Source: Merluccius polli
Taxonomy: Eukaryota > Chordata > Actinopteri > Gadiformes > Merlucciidae
NCBI GenBank assembly: GCA_030340625.1
Contig: JAOPHQ010003981.1
Coordinates: 203,501 to 267,500, forward strand
Direction of reading: 5' to 3'
Length of the DNA: 64,000 bases
Within the stretch, counting starts at the first letter, position 1, and every line of letters begins with the position of its first letter. Position numbers and translations under genes: made by a program. The notes beneath the pieces are model-generated. The model did not search any database and was not told the origin of the DNA. It saw nothing but the letters and a program-made list of their open reading frames with translations. Below are positions 35,862 through 45,940 of the stretch, piece after piece.

Positions 35862-36208
35862 CCCGTTCTCATCCCAACTACAGCGTCCGCTCGCAGAGCA
35901 GAGTCTACAGCGTCCATTCACTCCAATAATAACCCGGTCACGGTAAGAGATTACGCTAACCATAACCCTAACCATAACCCATAACCCTTTTTGGAGTGAA
36001 TTGTTTCACAGTAGACTGCGGACGCTGTAGACTCTGCTCTGCGAGCGGACGCTGTAGACTCTGCTCGTCTCTTACCACCGCGATCGGGTTTATGAGAACC
36101 CAGATCGTTTCACACAGATGCGGGAGGGTACCTTTGGCATCAGTATCAGACGTCTAGGGGCGTGACAAATCGTCGGTAGCCTATATTACGAGTTGGGATG
36201 AGAACGGG
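35862..36208. mobile_element. MITE with CCCGTTCTCATCCCAACT ends and an internal hairpin
   Basis: The 18-bp terminal inverted repeat is perfect (35862-35879, 36191-36208). Inside, a perfect 35-bp inverted repeat (35881-35915 with 36020-36054), extended by 11 bp (35916-35926 with 35991-36001), flanks a loop holding CCTAACCATAACCCATAACC. No coding capacity. Target duplication not evident. Confidence 0.75.
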
Positions 36209-36655
36209 TTGTCTGCCGAAACCGTCAAGTCTAAATCATGCGATAGGCGCGATGACATCCTCACAGCATGTGACATCCTCACAGCTTGTAGCGTCGACGC
36301 TACTGCCCATCACTGTATTTCAGTCCAACGTTAGTTGGCTTGGCATAGATACAACTGAACGCCTTTATCAAATGGAAAGAAGGCAAAAGGATTAACTTTG
36401 ACTAGCCTAAATATTTAGTTGAATTTTGATTTGCTGTGCTGCCTGCACACTAGATATACACATAGCAGGCCTAGTCTAAATTATAAGCATGAAGTATTAA
36501 ACATATTCATTGTAATTCATTTAATAACATTTAAATAACAACATTGGCTATCTGAACAGTTATGGTTTTTGTTCATATGGAAACTTATTATTGTCATTTT
36601 TCATATTGTTATAGCCTGTGCTGTGGTTATTGCAACTATTAGTTGTAGGCTTTTC

Positions 36656-38129
36656 GGTAACACTTTACAATAACCATAGTTTATAAATGGTAAATAGACC
36701 ATTTATAAATGGTAAACATATAGTTTACTAATGTTAAATCATCATTTATAAACAGCTTATAGACCAATTATAAATGGTAAATAGACAATTTATAAAAGGT
36801 AAACAGATAGTTTACTCATGTTCAACCATCATTTATAAACAGCATATAGACCAATTATAAATGGTAAATAGACCATTTATAAATGGTTAATAGACCATTT
36901 ATAAAAAATAAACAAATAGTTTATTAATATTTAACCATAATTTATAATTGGCAAACAGATAGTTTATTTATGTAAGTTAATAGTTAATTTACCATTAACA
37001 AGCAATTAAATTATGATTAATAATGTTTATTAATTATTAAGGGACTATTTATTAAATGTTTATATAGAGTTCAAATATTGGTTGCAAAACATGTATAAAG
37101 ATTAAAATGTGTGTAAGTAGCACATTGTAAATGGTTAATAATTGGTTTATAAACCATCTATAAACATTACTTCGATGGTTATTGTAAAGTTGCAACATAC
37201 TTTGTAAATGATTAATAAGTGTTTCATGTTATTGACTCTGTTCATAAATGTGTTCAATACGATGATCAGACCCTATTCTTTTGCAAAAAATAATCACTCT
37301 GTTATAGATCACCATTAAAAGAAGTCAAATAAATGTCACTTGATGATTTACAGTACAAACAGCATATTAATCATTGAATTATTTATGAACATAAGTCGCT
37401 ACTTTACAATAACCATCTAAGTAATGTTTATAGATGGTTTATAAACCAATTATTAATCATTTACAAAGTATTACAAACATATGTTGCAACTTTACAATAA
37501 CCATCTAAGTAATGTTTATAGATGGATTATAAACCAATTATTAACCATTTACAAAGTGCTTTATTTGCTTGTTAATGGTAAATTAACTATGAACTTACAT
37601 AAATAAACTACCTATTTGCCAATTATAAATGATAGTTAAATATTAATAAATGGTCTATTTACCATTTATGATTGGTCTTGCTGTTTATAAATGATGATTA
37701 AACATTAGTAAACTATCTGTTTACCTATTATAAATGGTCTATTTAACCATTTATAAATGGTCTATTTACCATTATAATTGGTCTATAAGCTGTTTATAAA
37801 TGATGGTTAAACATTAGTAAACTATCTGTTTACCTTTTATAAATGGTCTATTAACCATTTATAAATGGTCTATTTACCATTTATAATTGGTCTATAAGCT
37901 GTTTATAAATTATGGTTAAACATTTGTAACCTATCTGTTTACCTTTTATAAATGGTCTATTAACCATTTATAAATGGTCTATTTACCATTTATAATTGGT
38001 CTATAAGCTGTTTATAAATTATGGTTAAACATTTGTAACCTATCTATTAACCATTTATAAATGGTCTATTAACCATTTATAAATGGTCTATTTACCATTT
38101 ATAAACTATGGTTATTGTAAAGTGTTACC
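36656..38129. mobile_element. 1.5-kb hAT-type MITE with 57-bp perfect inverted repeats
   Basis: The ends read GGTAACACTTTACAATAACC and the inverted match is perfect for about 57 bp. The 8-bp duplication GGCTTTTC flanks it (36648-36655, 38130-38137), as in hAT insertions. The interior is filled with copies of ATTTATAAATGGT and TAGTTTACTAATG on one side and their complements on the other, so nearly the whole element can fold back. No transposase. Confidence 0.9.
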
Positions 38130-38216
38130 GGCTTTTCAAATGTATTTGAATTTGAAACAATTACTTTTAACTCATGTAGTGTTAATATAAGTCACTTTTG
38201 AACAGCCAGTACAAGC

Positions 38217-38400
38217 AGCCCAGACCCTAAAACCGCTCCACCAAATGACCCAGCAGACTGGCCTCCAGTCTTAACAGACTCTATGCGAACTGAGTTTGTG
38301 CGCAGAGGTCCATTCAAACCAAGACAGGATTTTTCTTACCCCAAAGACAAGACTAGTAAAGGTGACTGTAAAACATGGTTATATTTTGGCCCGCAGAGTT
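38217..38400 (+). pseudogene. N-terminal fragment of the nested element's hAT transposase
   Basis: STSSPDPKTAPPNDPADWPP followed by VLTDSMRTEFVRRGPFKPRQ and DFSYPKDK resembles the D(P)..WP..L.D..R...V..GP block that precedes the zinc finger in TTF-type hAT transposases. It runs straight into the right terminal region of the element, so the rest of the gene is deleted. Confidence 0.55.
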
Positions 38401-39186
38401 CAGATAGGAGGGCCCCTTAACAGGATTTTGCTTAGGGCCCCATGGAGGTTAGAACTGGCACTGATGCTATGCAAGCCGAGCCATGTGCAAAAACATTTTT
38501 TGACCTTTCCGGATCACTGCACTCCTTTTTCCATCGACATTATGTGTCACAATAGTATGATGTGCCCTCCCTTAAACGTCTGTTAGAGATAAGGTGGACA
38601 AGTCACCATGATGTGACAAAGTGCCTCATGGAGAATCAGGATGGTATTACCGGTATCCTTTCAGAGGTTTCGGAGGACAGTGCAGCAGCTGTGGATATAA
38701 GCACAGAGGCATCAGGGCTGTTGATGATGTTGAGGAAGCACCGTTTCTTTGAAGTAGGAGGATTCCTCCTGAAAGTGTTTGGTGCCTTAAAGCTGGGAAA
38801 TGCCATTCTACAGGCTCATTCTGTTGACCTGTGCTGTGCTGGGGAAGTAGTCAGTACATCTCTGCAGGCTCTGAGGGAGATGAGAGATGATGAGTCATTA
38901 ACCGATTTTGACATAGACGACCGTGCTCCAGCAGTTAAAAGAAAGAGGACAATGAGCTCACAGGGAGTGTTTGTTCTGTCCACTGTAGGCCACGTCAAAG
39001 ACTCCATGACTCCAAGCAAGTCTCTGAAGAGAGCTCTTCTCAATATTTTAGACAGAGCCATTGTAGAGATGGAGACCAGGTTCTCCAGAGGCAATCTTGA
39101 TCTCATGAAAGCAGTGAATTGCCTTCTTTTTTAGATAATTAGAACTAACTATAATTGGGCACTGATAAAGTTGTCCTCCTATAACA

Positions 39187-39212
39187 GGGGGGGGGGGGGG
39201 GGGGGGGGGGGG
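39187..39212. repeat. Poly-G tract
   Basis: Twenty-six consecutive G residues just after the truncated end of the hAT transposase remnant. Confidence 0.9.
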
Positions 39213-40480
39213 TGGAGGCAGGTTTAAAATTTTAAATTCAAAATTGACAATGCCAATTACATTGTAGCTTCACATTTAAATAGAAAATATGTTAGTAGAC
39301 TGACATCAAGAAGTGATGACTCTACTACGATGCGTAGTAGAGTCAAGTCTTTAATAGTCCCGAAAGTGGCAAGAGCGGAGATTGCACATTAATAAATAAT
39401 TTCATTTAACAGTTTCCCTGCAGAAATATTATTTATTAATATATTATCAAAGCATTCTCTGAACAACAGTGCTTGCGTTGTTGCCTCAATGCAGCTACCT
39501 TCTGGCAACTCCTAACTGATGAGTCCTATTCAGCACTCCTAACTTTCCTCTGACTTATGAGCAATCTTAGGATTTAGGAATATTGATAGCTTACTTTTAC
39601 TCCTAAAAGTAGGAGTAGGACCAAAATTACGTCACTTTCAGAATTTTTGGCCACTTAGGACTGAGCTGCTGCACACTGGCCCACCAGACTGCCACACTAC
39701 GTTGTGCATCGATGGAGGCACGACTTTGAGGTGTTGCTATTCACCTTTTAGTTGGCAAGCGCAACATCATGCAGCGTTGTAGCAAGGGCATTCGACACCC
39801 CACGGACAACCATCCATGACGTGCACAAAGCAGCCACTTAACCTATTAGTAGGACCGTTCATCAGCTTCCCTACAGCTGATGAACTGGCCGAAATTGGCA
39901 CTGAATTTGGTTGAACCCCTCACAATGGTTTGTCAGGGGTTCAGAAGAGTGGCTGGAAGCCTGGATGGATGCCACATCATAATAAAGCCGTCAGCAGACA
40001 ATGCCAACTGCTACTGCAATGGTTGAATTTGTGGATATTTTAGTGGGCTATCTAGGGTCTGTCCATTGTGCAATGTTGAAGAATATGTTGTCCTCGCCAA
40101 CAGGGACCTTGTGGAACCAGACTTTGGTGCAGCGGTTTTATTACGGTTATCATAGAAATACTGCAGTTGCAGGTGCAGAGGTCCGCTCATAAGCACACAT
40201 GAGCTCTGTTGGCACTGGTAAGTAAATCAACATCTTTCGATATTTAATACACCAAAAATATACAATATACAGAATATTTGAATTAAAAACAAAATGTAAA
40301 AGGAAATTCTCATAAATTCTCATGCGTATTTTCCCTGCCTGAATTGGAGCCAGCGGAGACCACTGCTGCAGAATCAAGTTTTTATCAACTGCTTTTTTCC
40401 TTTCAATCTCTATATTGCCATATTTTGCAACATTTACAACTCTTCTCTGTTGGTATGTGTACATAATGTTATGTTCTTAT

Positions 40481-41005
40481 TAGTGGTGGGCTGTTATCGG
40501 CGTTAACGTGCTGCGATAACGCGAGACTCTTATCGTGCGATTAAAAAAATATCGCCGTTAATCTATTCTCAAAGTTGTGTTGGGAGCTGGGTCTATACCG
40601 GATTTCCACCAAGGAAGGTAAGGAAGGTACGGCTGCGTCCTCTGCCCGGCGCCCATCCCCCCCCCCCCCCCCCCCCGTCGGTTGTAGGTCTGGGGTGGGT
40701 TACGATCGCGCAAACCCCCCCGTCGGTTGTAGGTCCAGGGTGGCGGGTTACGATTGCGTGACCCCCCCCCCGTCGGTCGTAGCTCCGGGGTGGTGGGTTA
40801 CGATCGCGCGCCCCCCCCCCCCCGTCGGTCGTAGGTCCGGGGTGGGTTACGATCACGCAGACTTACTTTTAGTCATTATTTAGGTAGCACACACATATTA
40901 TGAATGCCTTCGACAGAATTCAAATGAGCCATTTTAATCTAGATTAATTCCAAGATTACAGTGAGATTAATCTAGATTAAACAAATTAATCTATGCCCAC
41001 CACTA
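40481..41005. mobile_element. hAT-type MITE with TAGTGGTGGGC ends
   Basis: TAGTGGTGGGC at the left and GCCCACCACTA at the right, with a perfect 8-bp duplication GTTCTTAT (40473-40480, 41006-41013). The body includes TTATCGGCGTTAACG and AATCTAGATTAA-type words. The element is 525 bp and has no transposase. Confidence 0.9.
40657..40860 (+). repeat. Four-copy minisatellite inside the MITE
   Basis: A unit of about 45-52 bp, C run + GTCGGTYGTAGGTC + GGGGTGG + GTTACGATCGCGC, starts at 40677, 40722, 40772 and 40824. The length differences come mainly from the C runs. Confidence 0.85.
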
Positions 41006-41739
41006 GTTCTTATACTGTATGTCTTGTATGTCCAACTTACATCAAGCCCAAAACCACGTGTGCTCTACTTAGTGAAATGTTTCTTCAGGTTACTCCAGGC
41101 CCTGATGCCCAGAATAACCTCTACTGGAAGCTCTTGTCCTGCTCTAGGCCACATGCAACAGCCATGGAAGGTTCCTGGACATGGACTGGGTCTCTGGCTC
41201 TGTACACACCAGGGTGTTGAACAACAGTCTTTTCTATGTAGGTATATTGTATCCTGCTTGTGGCTACTTCATTGTGGGTGACAGGGGGGTACCCATGCAT
41301 AAACACACCAATCACACTGATTACCTCTTTCAGGGAGCCCCTGCAGGTGAGGGTTCAGGAGCGCTTCTACGGCCATCATGCAAAGGCCTGCAATGTAATT
41401 GAGGAGGAGTACTTTTTTGAAGGCCCTGCAAGTCAGTTAACTCCACTCCCTCTGTGCTGCCTGAACACCTACAGCATGAATACAGCTTAAGGCAATGCTA
41501 ACCCTTATTAGACCCTTTTCCCTACTATATGTTTGACTTTTATTCAGGGTTGGATGTAGGCGTGAGTCTAGTAGCATCCTCCAACAATCTGTCCTGTGTG
41601 AAACTGAGGGTCTAAAGCAGTGCACATTTCTCAAGGAGCAAGACATGCAAATGTTGGTCCTCATCACATACAGAAATGTATGGTACCACCTCCTATTTGC
41701 ACATATTTGTAACATTTTCACATATTGTAACCCTTTTTA

Positions 41740-42100
41740 GGTGGCCAATTGGGTGTGGGAAAAGTTGTGTCCAGAAGGAACGGACCATTTCTTTGCTCCC
41801 AGTTAAAGGTATGTTTCTTGATGTTGCTACAAGTTCAGTTTGTAGAAGTGGCGGAGACAGACTGTGAGGACTTACGGATGTGGAGGCCAGCAATAATAAA
41901 CCATCTGTACTGGACTGCAGCCTCCACCCCCATTGGAGACCCATACCTGATGGAGGCCAAGTGGCAGAGCATAGTCAACCATGTGCAAGACATCCACAAC
42001 CACAATACCCCTGCATTTACCTCCTGCTCACACCCACCTCTGGAGGGAGAAACCAGAGACAAGGAGTGGCTGGAACCAGGTACAGTATATTGCATACACT
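41740..42100 (+). pseudogene. Transposase-like fragment, possibly Kolobok-related
   Basis: DCEDLRMWRPAIINHLYWTA, then ASTPIGDPYLMEAKWQSIVN, HVQDIHNHNTPAFTSC and EGETRDKEWLEPGT form a clear run (about 41850-42080). I recognise this block from teleost proteins of transposase origin usually left uncharacterised; I associate it with Kolobok/THAP-type elements, but that link is uncertain. No start, no catalytic residues and no full domain are visible, and the upstream frame is broken. It adjoins the Harbinger relic without an identified boundary. Confidence 0.4.
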
Positions 42101-43040
42101 AGTCAGACTGAAATAATGTGGTTTGTATTGTTTCCAATGGAAACAATCATGTGGTGTAGAGAATAATCTGGAGAAGACTGCTGTATATTTAGACAGTTCT
42201 TACGCCATAATAGAAATGTTGACCCAATGGTGTTGACTGAAATATTTGTGCATGCAGAATGAACTCTAGCCATCAAGCAGGAGAGCATAGCAGCATTTGT
42301 GAAGGAATGTCCACAAGTTATCCCCACAGCATCTGACCTAATCACTGGCAGCATCTCACTCTGCGTTGCACCAAAGCATACTGGGTTCTCCTTCCTTGGC
42401 ATGTAAAGCAGGTAACCTAAGTCAAACAAATATGTGACAGTAAATGTCGGCACGCTATACTGTTCACAGCACATTATTTATCCCTCCCTCTTCACACACC
42501 TGAAACCAATCTCTCCTAATTTGGCCTTCTGATGGCTTGATACTTCTGACTGGCTTCAGCTGTTTAGCTTCTCAAAGAGACATTACACAATTTCCCCCAA
42601 CAAAGTTTATTTTCCACTCTGCTTATGGTGGAGTAAGGAACAGAAAGTTTGAAAAGGAATGGAATGGATTAGTGTCCCAAAAAAGCTAGTACCTCTTGGG
42701 TATCTTGGGAAATCACCCTTCTTAAAACACAGTGACTATTTTGAATAACAATACAAGTGATCTATATCATGTTTTTGGTGTGGTTTAGATGGGCATTTTG
42801 TTTATTCCTACCTGATCTACCTTCTGTCGAAACATCTACCCATCTGGTTAGCCATTATTGCTAATGTTTGAGGTCGCACTTTAGTTTACAGTACACTAAT
42901 AGGATGTAATAAGCCGTACTTTGTATCAAATCTATTATCAAGACATTATACACCTAAATTATGCTGTAATTCCCCAAGCTCTCGAAATGTACCGAAAGAC
43001 CATTTGAGCAAAAACGCTCAGAATAAACTACAGACACGTG
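42100..43040. other. Non-coding stretch, nothing recognised
   Basis: No gene or repeat family recognised. Confidence 0.45.
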
Positions 43041-43041
43041 T

Positions 43042-43043
<2 letters not shown>

Positions 43044-43096
<53 letters not shown>
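43044..43096. repeat. (TA)n microsatellite
   Basis: About 53 bp of pure TA. Confidence 0.95.
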
Positions 43097-43098
<2 letters not shown>

Positions 43099-43254
43099 TC
43101 GATTACTACAACGTCCATGGTGCATTGTGCTGCAAGAGTGAGTCAAGTCGGCCAATGGGAACTTGTTTACATATAGGTGAGAGAGCGTGCTGAGATATAA
43201 GCTTGGCTACTTTTGTTTAGAGTTTTGTATTTTCTATTTATCCACATGGTCACT

Positions 43255-43344
43255 TGTGGACCATGTGGATAACATCATGAGTCTCATTGTTTCTATTTGT
43301 CGACCTGTGGACCATGTGGATAACATCATGAGTCTCATTGTTCT
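43255..43344 (+). repeat. Two-copy direct repeat
   Basis: A 39-bp segment beginning TGTGGACCATGTGGATAACA occurs at 43255 and 43306 (spacing 51 bp), almost unchanged, so the duplication is recent. Confidence 0.85.
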
Positions 43345-44159
43345 GTGCTTGGTCGTTCAGGATATGGAGTTGCTAAAGCATCACTATTGAGTGTTGAAAA
43401 GTAGCTGTAAGCGCAACATATGACACAGAGATTTGGTATTTAACAAGTATATGCATGTCCTTATTTGCATTTCAATAATAAAGTAATGAATACAAAACAA
43501 CAAGCTTTGTATCAATACGCAATTTTATTTGCAATAGTTAGTTGCCTGCCAGAAAGGCTAATAAGGGTCTAATAGTGGGAAATAAAGATGGATTTCACGG
43601 TACAGTTTTACGGTACAGTTCTGTTATCTGTAATATGTCAAAAATGACTCTCTAAGAAAGTCTAATAAGGGTCTAACAGTAGTAAATAAAGATGCAATGT
43701 CCTGGCAGCTTCCATAGTGTTGTGATGTTCTTTGAGGAAGAAGGCCGCCGACACAGGATCGCTTTTAATTCACTTTATTTGTTTAGGTTTAGGTCTATTA
43801 TCTATGAAGCAAAAGGAGGGGTATTGTATAGTTCACGTGTGGAGCGACTCTTAGCTGGATATCTAATCGATACGCTGCCTATAGAGTTTCTGACCTCCCC
43901 TGCTTGTGTGCGCTCGATGGTACCTGGGCAGGCGTGGCCTCTATGACGCGTAATATGCTCTGATTGGCTAGTGTTGAGCGCCCGCCCCCAGTGTATTATG
44001 TGTGCTGCCATCTGGTGGCCAGGTGCGGTTAATACAGCTTATATATTTGTTTCTGTTCCCTAGTGGCTATGTGAGGATATTACAGCCTGTTGATACATGT
44101 GCTGTCATTTATTCGTAACAATAGCATACTTTTATTGGGGTCGGATAGTGACATGGCAT

Positions 44160-45183
44160 CAGGGGTCGCGTTAACCGAATATTTTCCGTCATTGACCGTT
44201 TTTTTTTAAACATTGACAGAAAAATCTGAGGTCATTTTGACAGATTGCAATTCACACCCCTGACCACTTGGTAGCGATGAGCATATTAATTGGCTCTTGT
44301 AGAAGAAGAAAAGTAGAAAAGAAGAAAAATGTCACGGCAACATTTGATTACACGCAAGCAGGCACGCGATTCAAGTCCATGCGGACCAGGAGGAAGGTGT
44401 GATGCTGCATTTGTTTACGGTCGGAGGTGGGAAGTCAGAACTGGGAAACGCGTAATCTCCGACCTTTGTGCGTTTGCGCTACAAAGTCGGAAAAACATGG
44501 ATGCTAAACTTTGTGTTGCGCTCTCTGCGTACGAGCATCATACACATATTTGCGAATATGTTGTCCATTCGGACATTAACGTTTAATTGTCTGACTTAAT
44601 GAATTGGTCTGAAAGCATACTAAGTTGTAAATCAAAAATGTATCAAATGTGTTTTAAATGCATACAATGGATTTTAAACATTTAAATGTATATTTTTTCC
44701 CACCGTTCACCGATGGGGGTGGCCATGTTGAAATGACGTCAAATGACGTTAAGGCTTGAACTGGGGGTTGAGTTGACGCACCGTTTTATTTGATTTTTCC
44801 TAGTAGGAAGTCGGAATTTCCGACCTCAGAGTTTTAATGGAACGCAGCATGAGACTGTGCGTTTAGGCCACAGGTGAACTGTTCATATTTCATTATTCAT
44901 TGTTCATATGTAGCTACTGGGGCCACACAGTCAGTTGTTTTTGTTACTGCAGAGAAAAAGTTAGATATTCTTCTGCTTGATGTGTGTATCCACGGTGTGG
45001 ATTATTTGTTCAGCTTGTTTGGACTGAATATTAATTAAAAATGAATTAAAATTAAATGCTATTGAACATGTCATTATTATCATTTAAATAATTAAAGTGA
45101 CCGGTAAAAGTAGATTATGACGGGATTTTTATAACCCTGTCAGTCAAAATGGCAGACAATGAAAAAGTCTGGCGCAACCTCTG
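44160..45183. mobile_element. hAT-type MITE with CAGGGGTCGCG ends
   Basis: The left end is CAGGGGTCGCG, the right end CGCAACCTCTG. The 8-bp duplication CATGGCAT is perfect (44152-44159, 45184-45191). The interior AGATTATGACGGG / CCCTGTCAGTCA words near the right end are paralleled loosely near the left. No transposase; it holds another MITE. Confidence 0.85.
44403..44849. mobile_element. MITE nested in the preceding element
   Basis: TGCTGCATTTG at the left and, inverted, TGCTGCGTTCCATT at the right, with a 3-bp TGA on each side (44400-44402, 44850-44852). AAGTCGGAATTTCCGAC-type words occur near both ends. A 3-bp duplication would fit PIF/Harbinger, though TGA is not its usual target. Confidence 0.6.
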
Positions 45184-45330
45184 CATGGCATATAAATGGT
45201 CTGATGTCTTAATATGTGAGTAGAGCGCAGAGTAAGCATGTATTATGTAATACCTACAAACTCCACGGGAGAACATCCAGGCTACGAGGGACCAGATGGG
45301 ACTTGATGTGGTTTGTCCTCTGAGCTCTTA

Positions 45331-45940
45331 GGGCCCTTTTACATGACGACGATCTGAACACAAACCGCAAAAGTGGCGTTGCGTTCCCACTTTTTATTTT
45401 GCGTTTAGACGAGCGTCTTTGGGTGGAAATCTGCATGCACACGGTGACGCAAAAGTGTGTGAAATTTGATGTAGTATGCATGCCAGGTGGCTAGGTGATA
45501 CTGTGAAGCACTGCCATACAACAACACCAAGAGCGCGTGCATGCGTTTAAACTTCCTTCTACTTCTCTCCTAATAATTAATAATTAATGTAATTAATGCG
45601 CCTTCTCTGCTCTGTTCTGTTATCTATGATAACTCGGCTTAATTGCTGAATTGACTCCTGGAGAGATATCAGAGCAGCTAGGGCAACTTGAATGTCCGAC
45701 TGATGTAAATAATCCGACATGTTTATTGTTGTTCGGCTGTACTGCACATGGATTTGACGTCAACGCGTACGCGAGGATAGCCAGCGTGAGCAGCTCAGAG
45801 CACACTTTTGCATTTTCAACCCTTTAGACGGGAACGCGACGGTGGAGCATTTTTAAGATTTCCACTCTGGAGGGTGGGTTCATTTTTTTGCGTTTTAAAG
45901 CCCCAAAAACACTGTCACCGTCTAAACGAAAGGCACATCT
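45331..45940. mobile_element. Candidate non-autonomous DNA element
   Basis: The left end GGGCCCTTTTACATGACGAC and, inverted, the right end TGTGCCTTTCGTTTAGACGG are loosely alike. Both arms carry GCAAAA/CGTTTTGCG-like words. No target duplication identified. Confidence 0.4.

Larger units (their letters stand above)
35510..38463 (+). mobile_element. hAT element nested in the hAT transposase gene
   Basis: The termini CATAGCCGGTTCT and, inverted, CAGTGCCAGTTCT form a hAT-like terminal repeat. The 8-bp target duplication ATGCTATG is perfect (35502-35509 and 38464-38471), and joining the flanks continues the outer reading. The element is 2,954 bp but about 1.8 kb of that is later insertions. It retains only the N-terminal part of its own transposase (38217-38400), so it is an internally deleted copy. 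Confidence 0.9.
34374..39134 (+). pseudogene. hAT transposase (TTF-type zinc finger, DUF4371), split by insertions
   Basis: The segments in order: an N-terminal part (MHRFLVVKPRNAAT); the TTF-type zinc finger (SQPILVFPKRHFGQ, SGWYCGRPWMEYSAKLDA, CFCFPCRKFG); then, after a shift in a T run near 34743, GFNNWKTSLEKDKGFTKH; then DUF4371 blocks (EVVKFLAVNELPLRG; NPNs; GFSIKSDGTRDRCNVENLS; NIPYIHCYSQQLHLAVVHAM at about 35450-35506). The gene is then interrupted by a foreign hAT (35510-38463) and resumes at about 38464 (AEPCAKTFFDLSGSLHSFFH, then LKRLLEIRWTSHHDVTK) to LDLMKAVNCLLF at 39134. The C-terminal hAT dimerisation region is missing. Besides the insertion there are frame shifts and a TAG stop before YDVPSLKRL. 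The protein would have been a nuclear cut-and-paste transposase. Identification rests on recognised motifs. Confidence 0.8.
39700..41420 (+). pseudogene. Harbinger (HARBI1-like) transposase relic, interrupted
   Basis: The blocks in order: VARAFDTPRTTIHDV-like reading at about 39775-39830 (needs frame changes), SFPTADELAEIGTEF at about 39860-39910, GFRRVAGSLDGCHIIIKPSA at about 39940-39990 (SLDG carries the first catalytic Asp), then after interruption SGSVHTRVLNNSLFYVG (expected SVHD, so the second Asp is lost), GILYPACGYFIVGDRG, and REPLQVRVQERFYGHHAKAC then NVIEE (third acidic residue) near 41330-41405. Frames change repeatedly and stops are present. A hAT-type MITE (40481-41005) lies between the two halves. 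HARBI1-like proteins are DDE nucleases of PIF/Harbinger elements. Dead copy. Confidence 0.75.

Noticed and set aside
35941..35990. Interstitial telomere
   Set aside because: Only a few degenerate CCCTAA-like words lie inside a MITE hairpin loop; no true array.
41480..43690. Element bounded by CCCTTATTAGACCC and its complement (about 41503 and 43558)
   Set aside because: The shared word is short, its order within the two ends differs, and a second copy at about 43660 confuses the boundary.
44329..44586. Short coding frame within 44.3-44.6 kb
   Set aside because: It lies across the junction of two nested MITEs.
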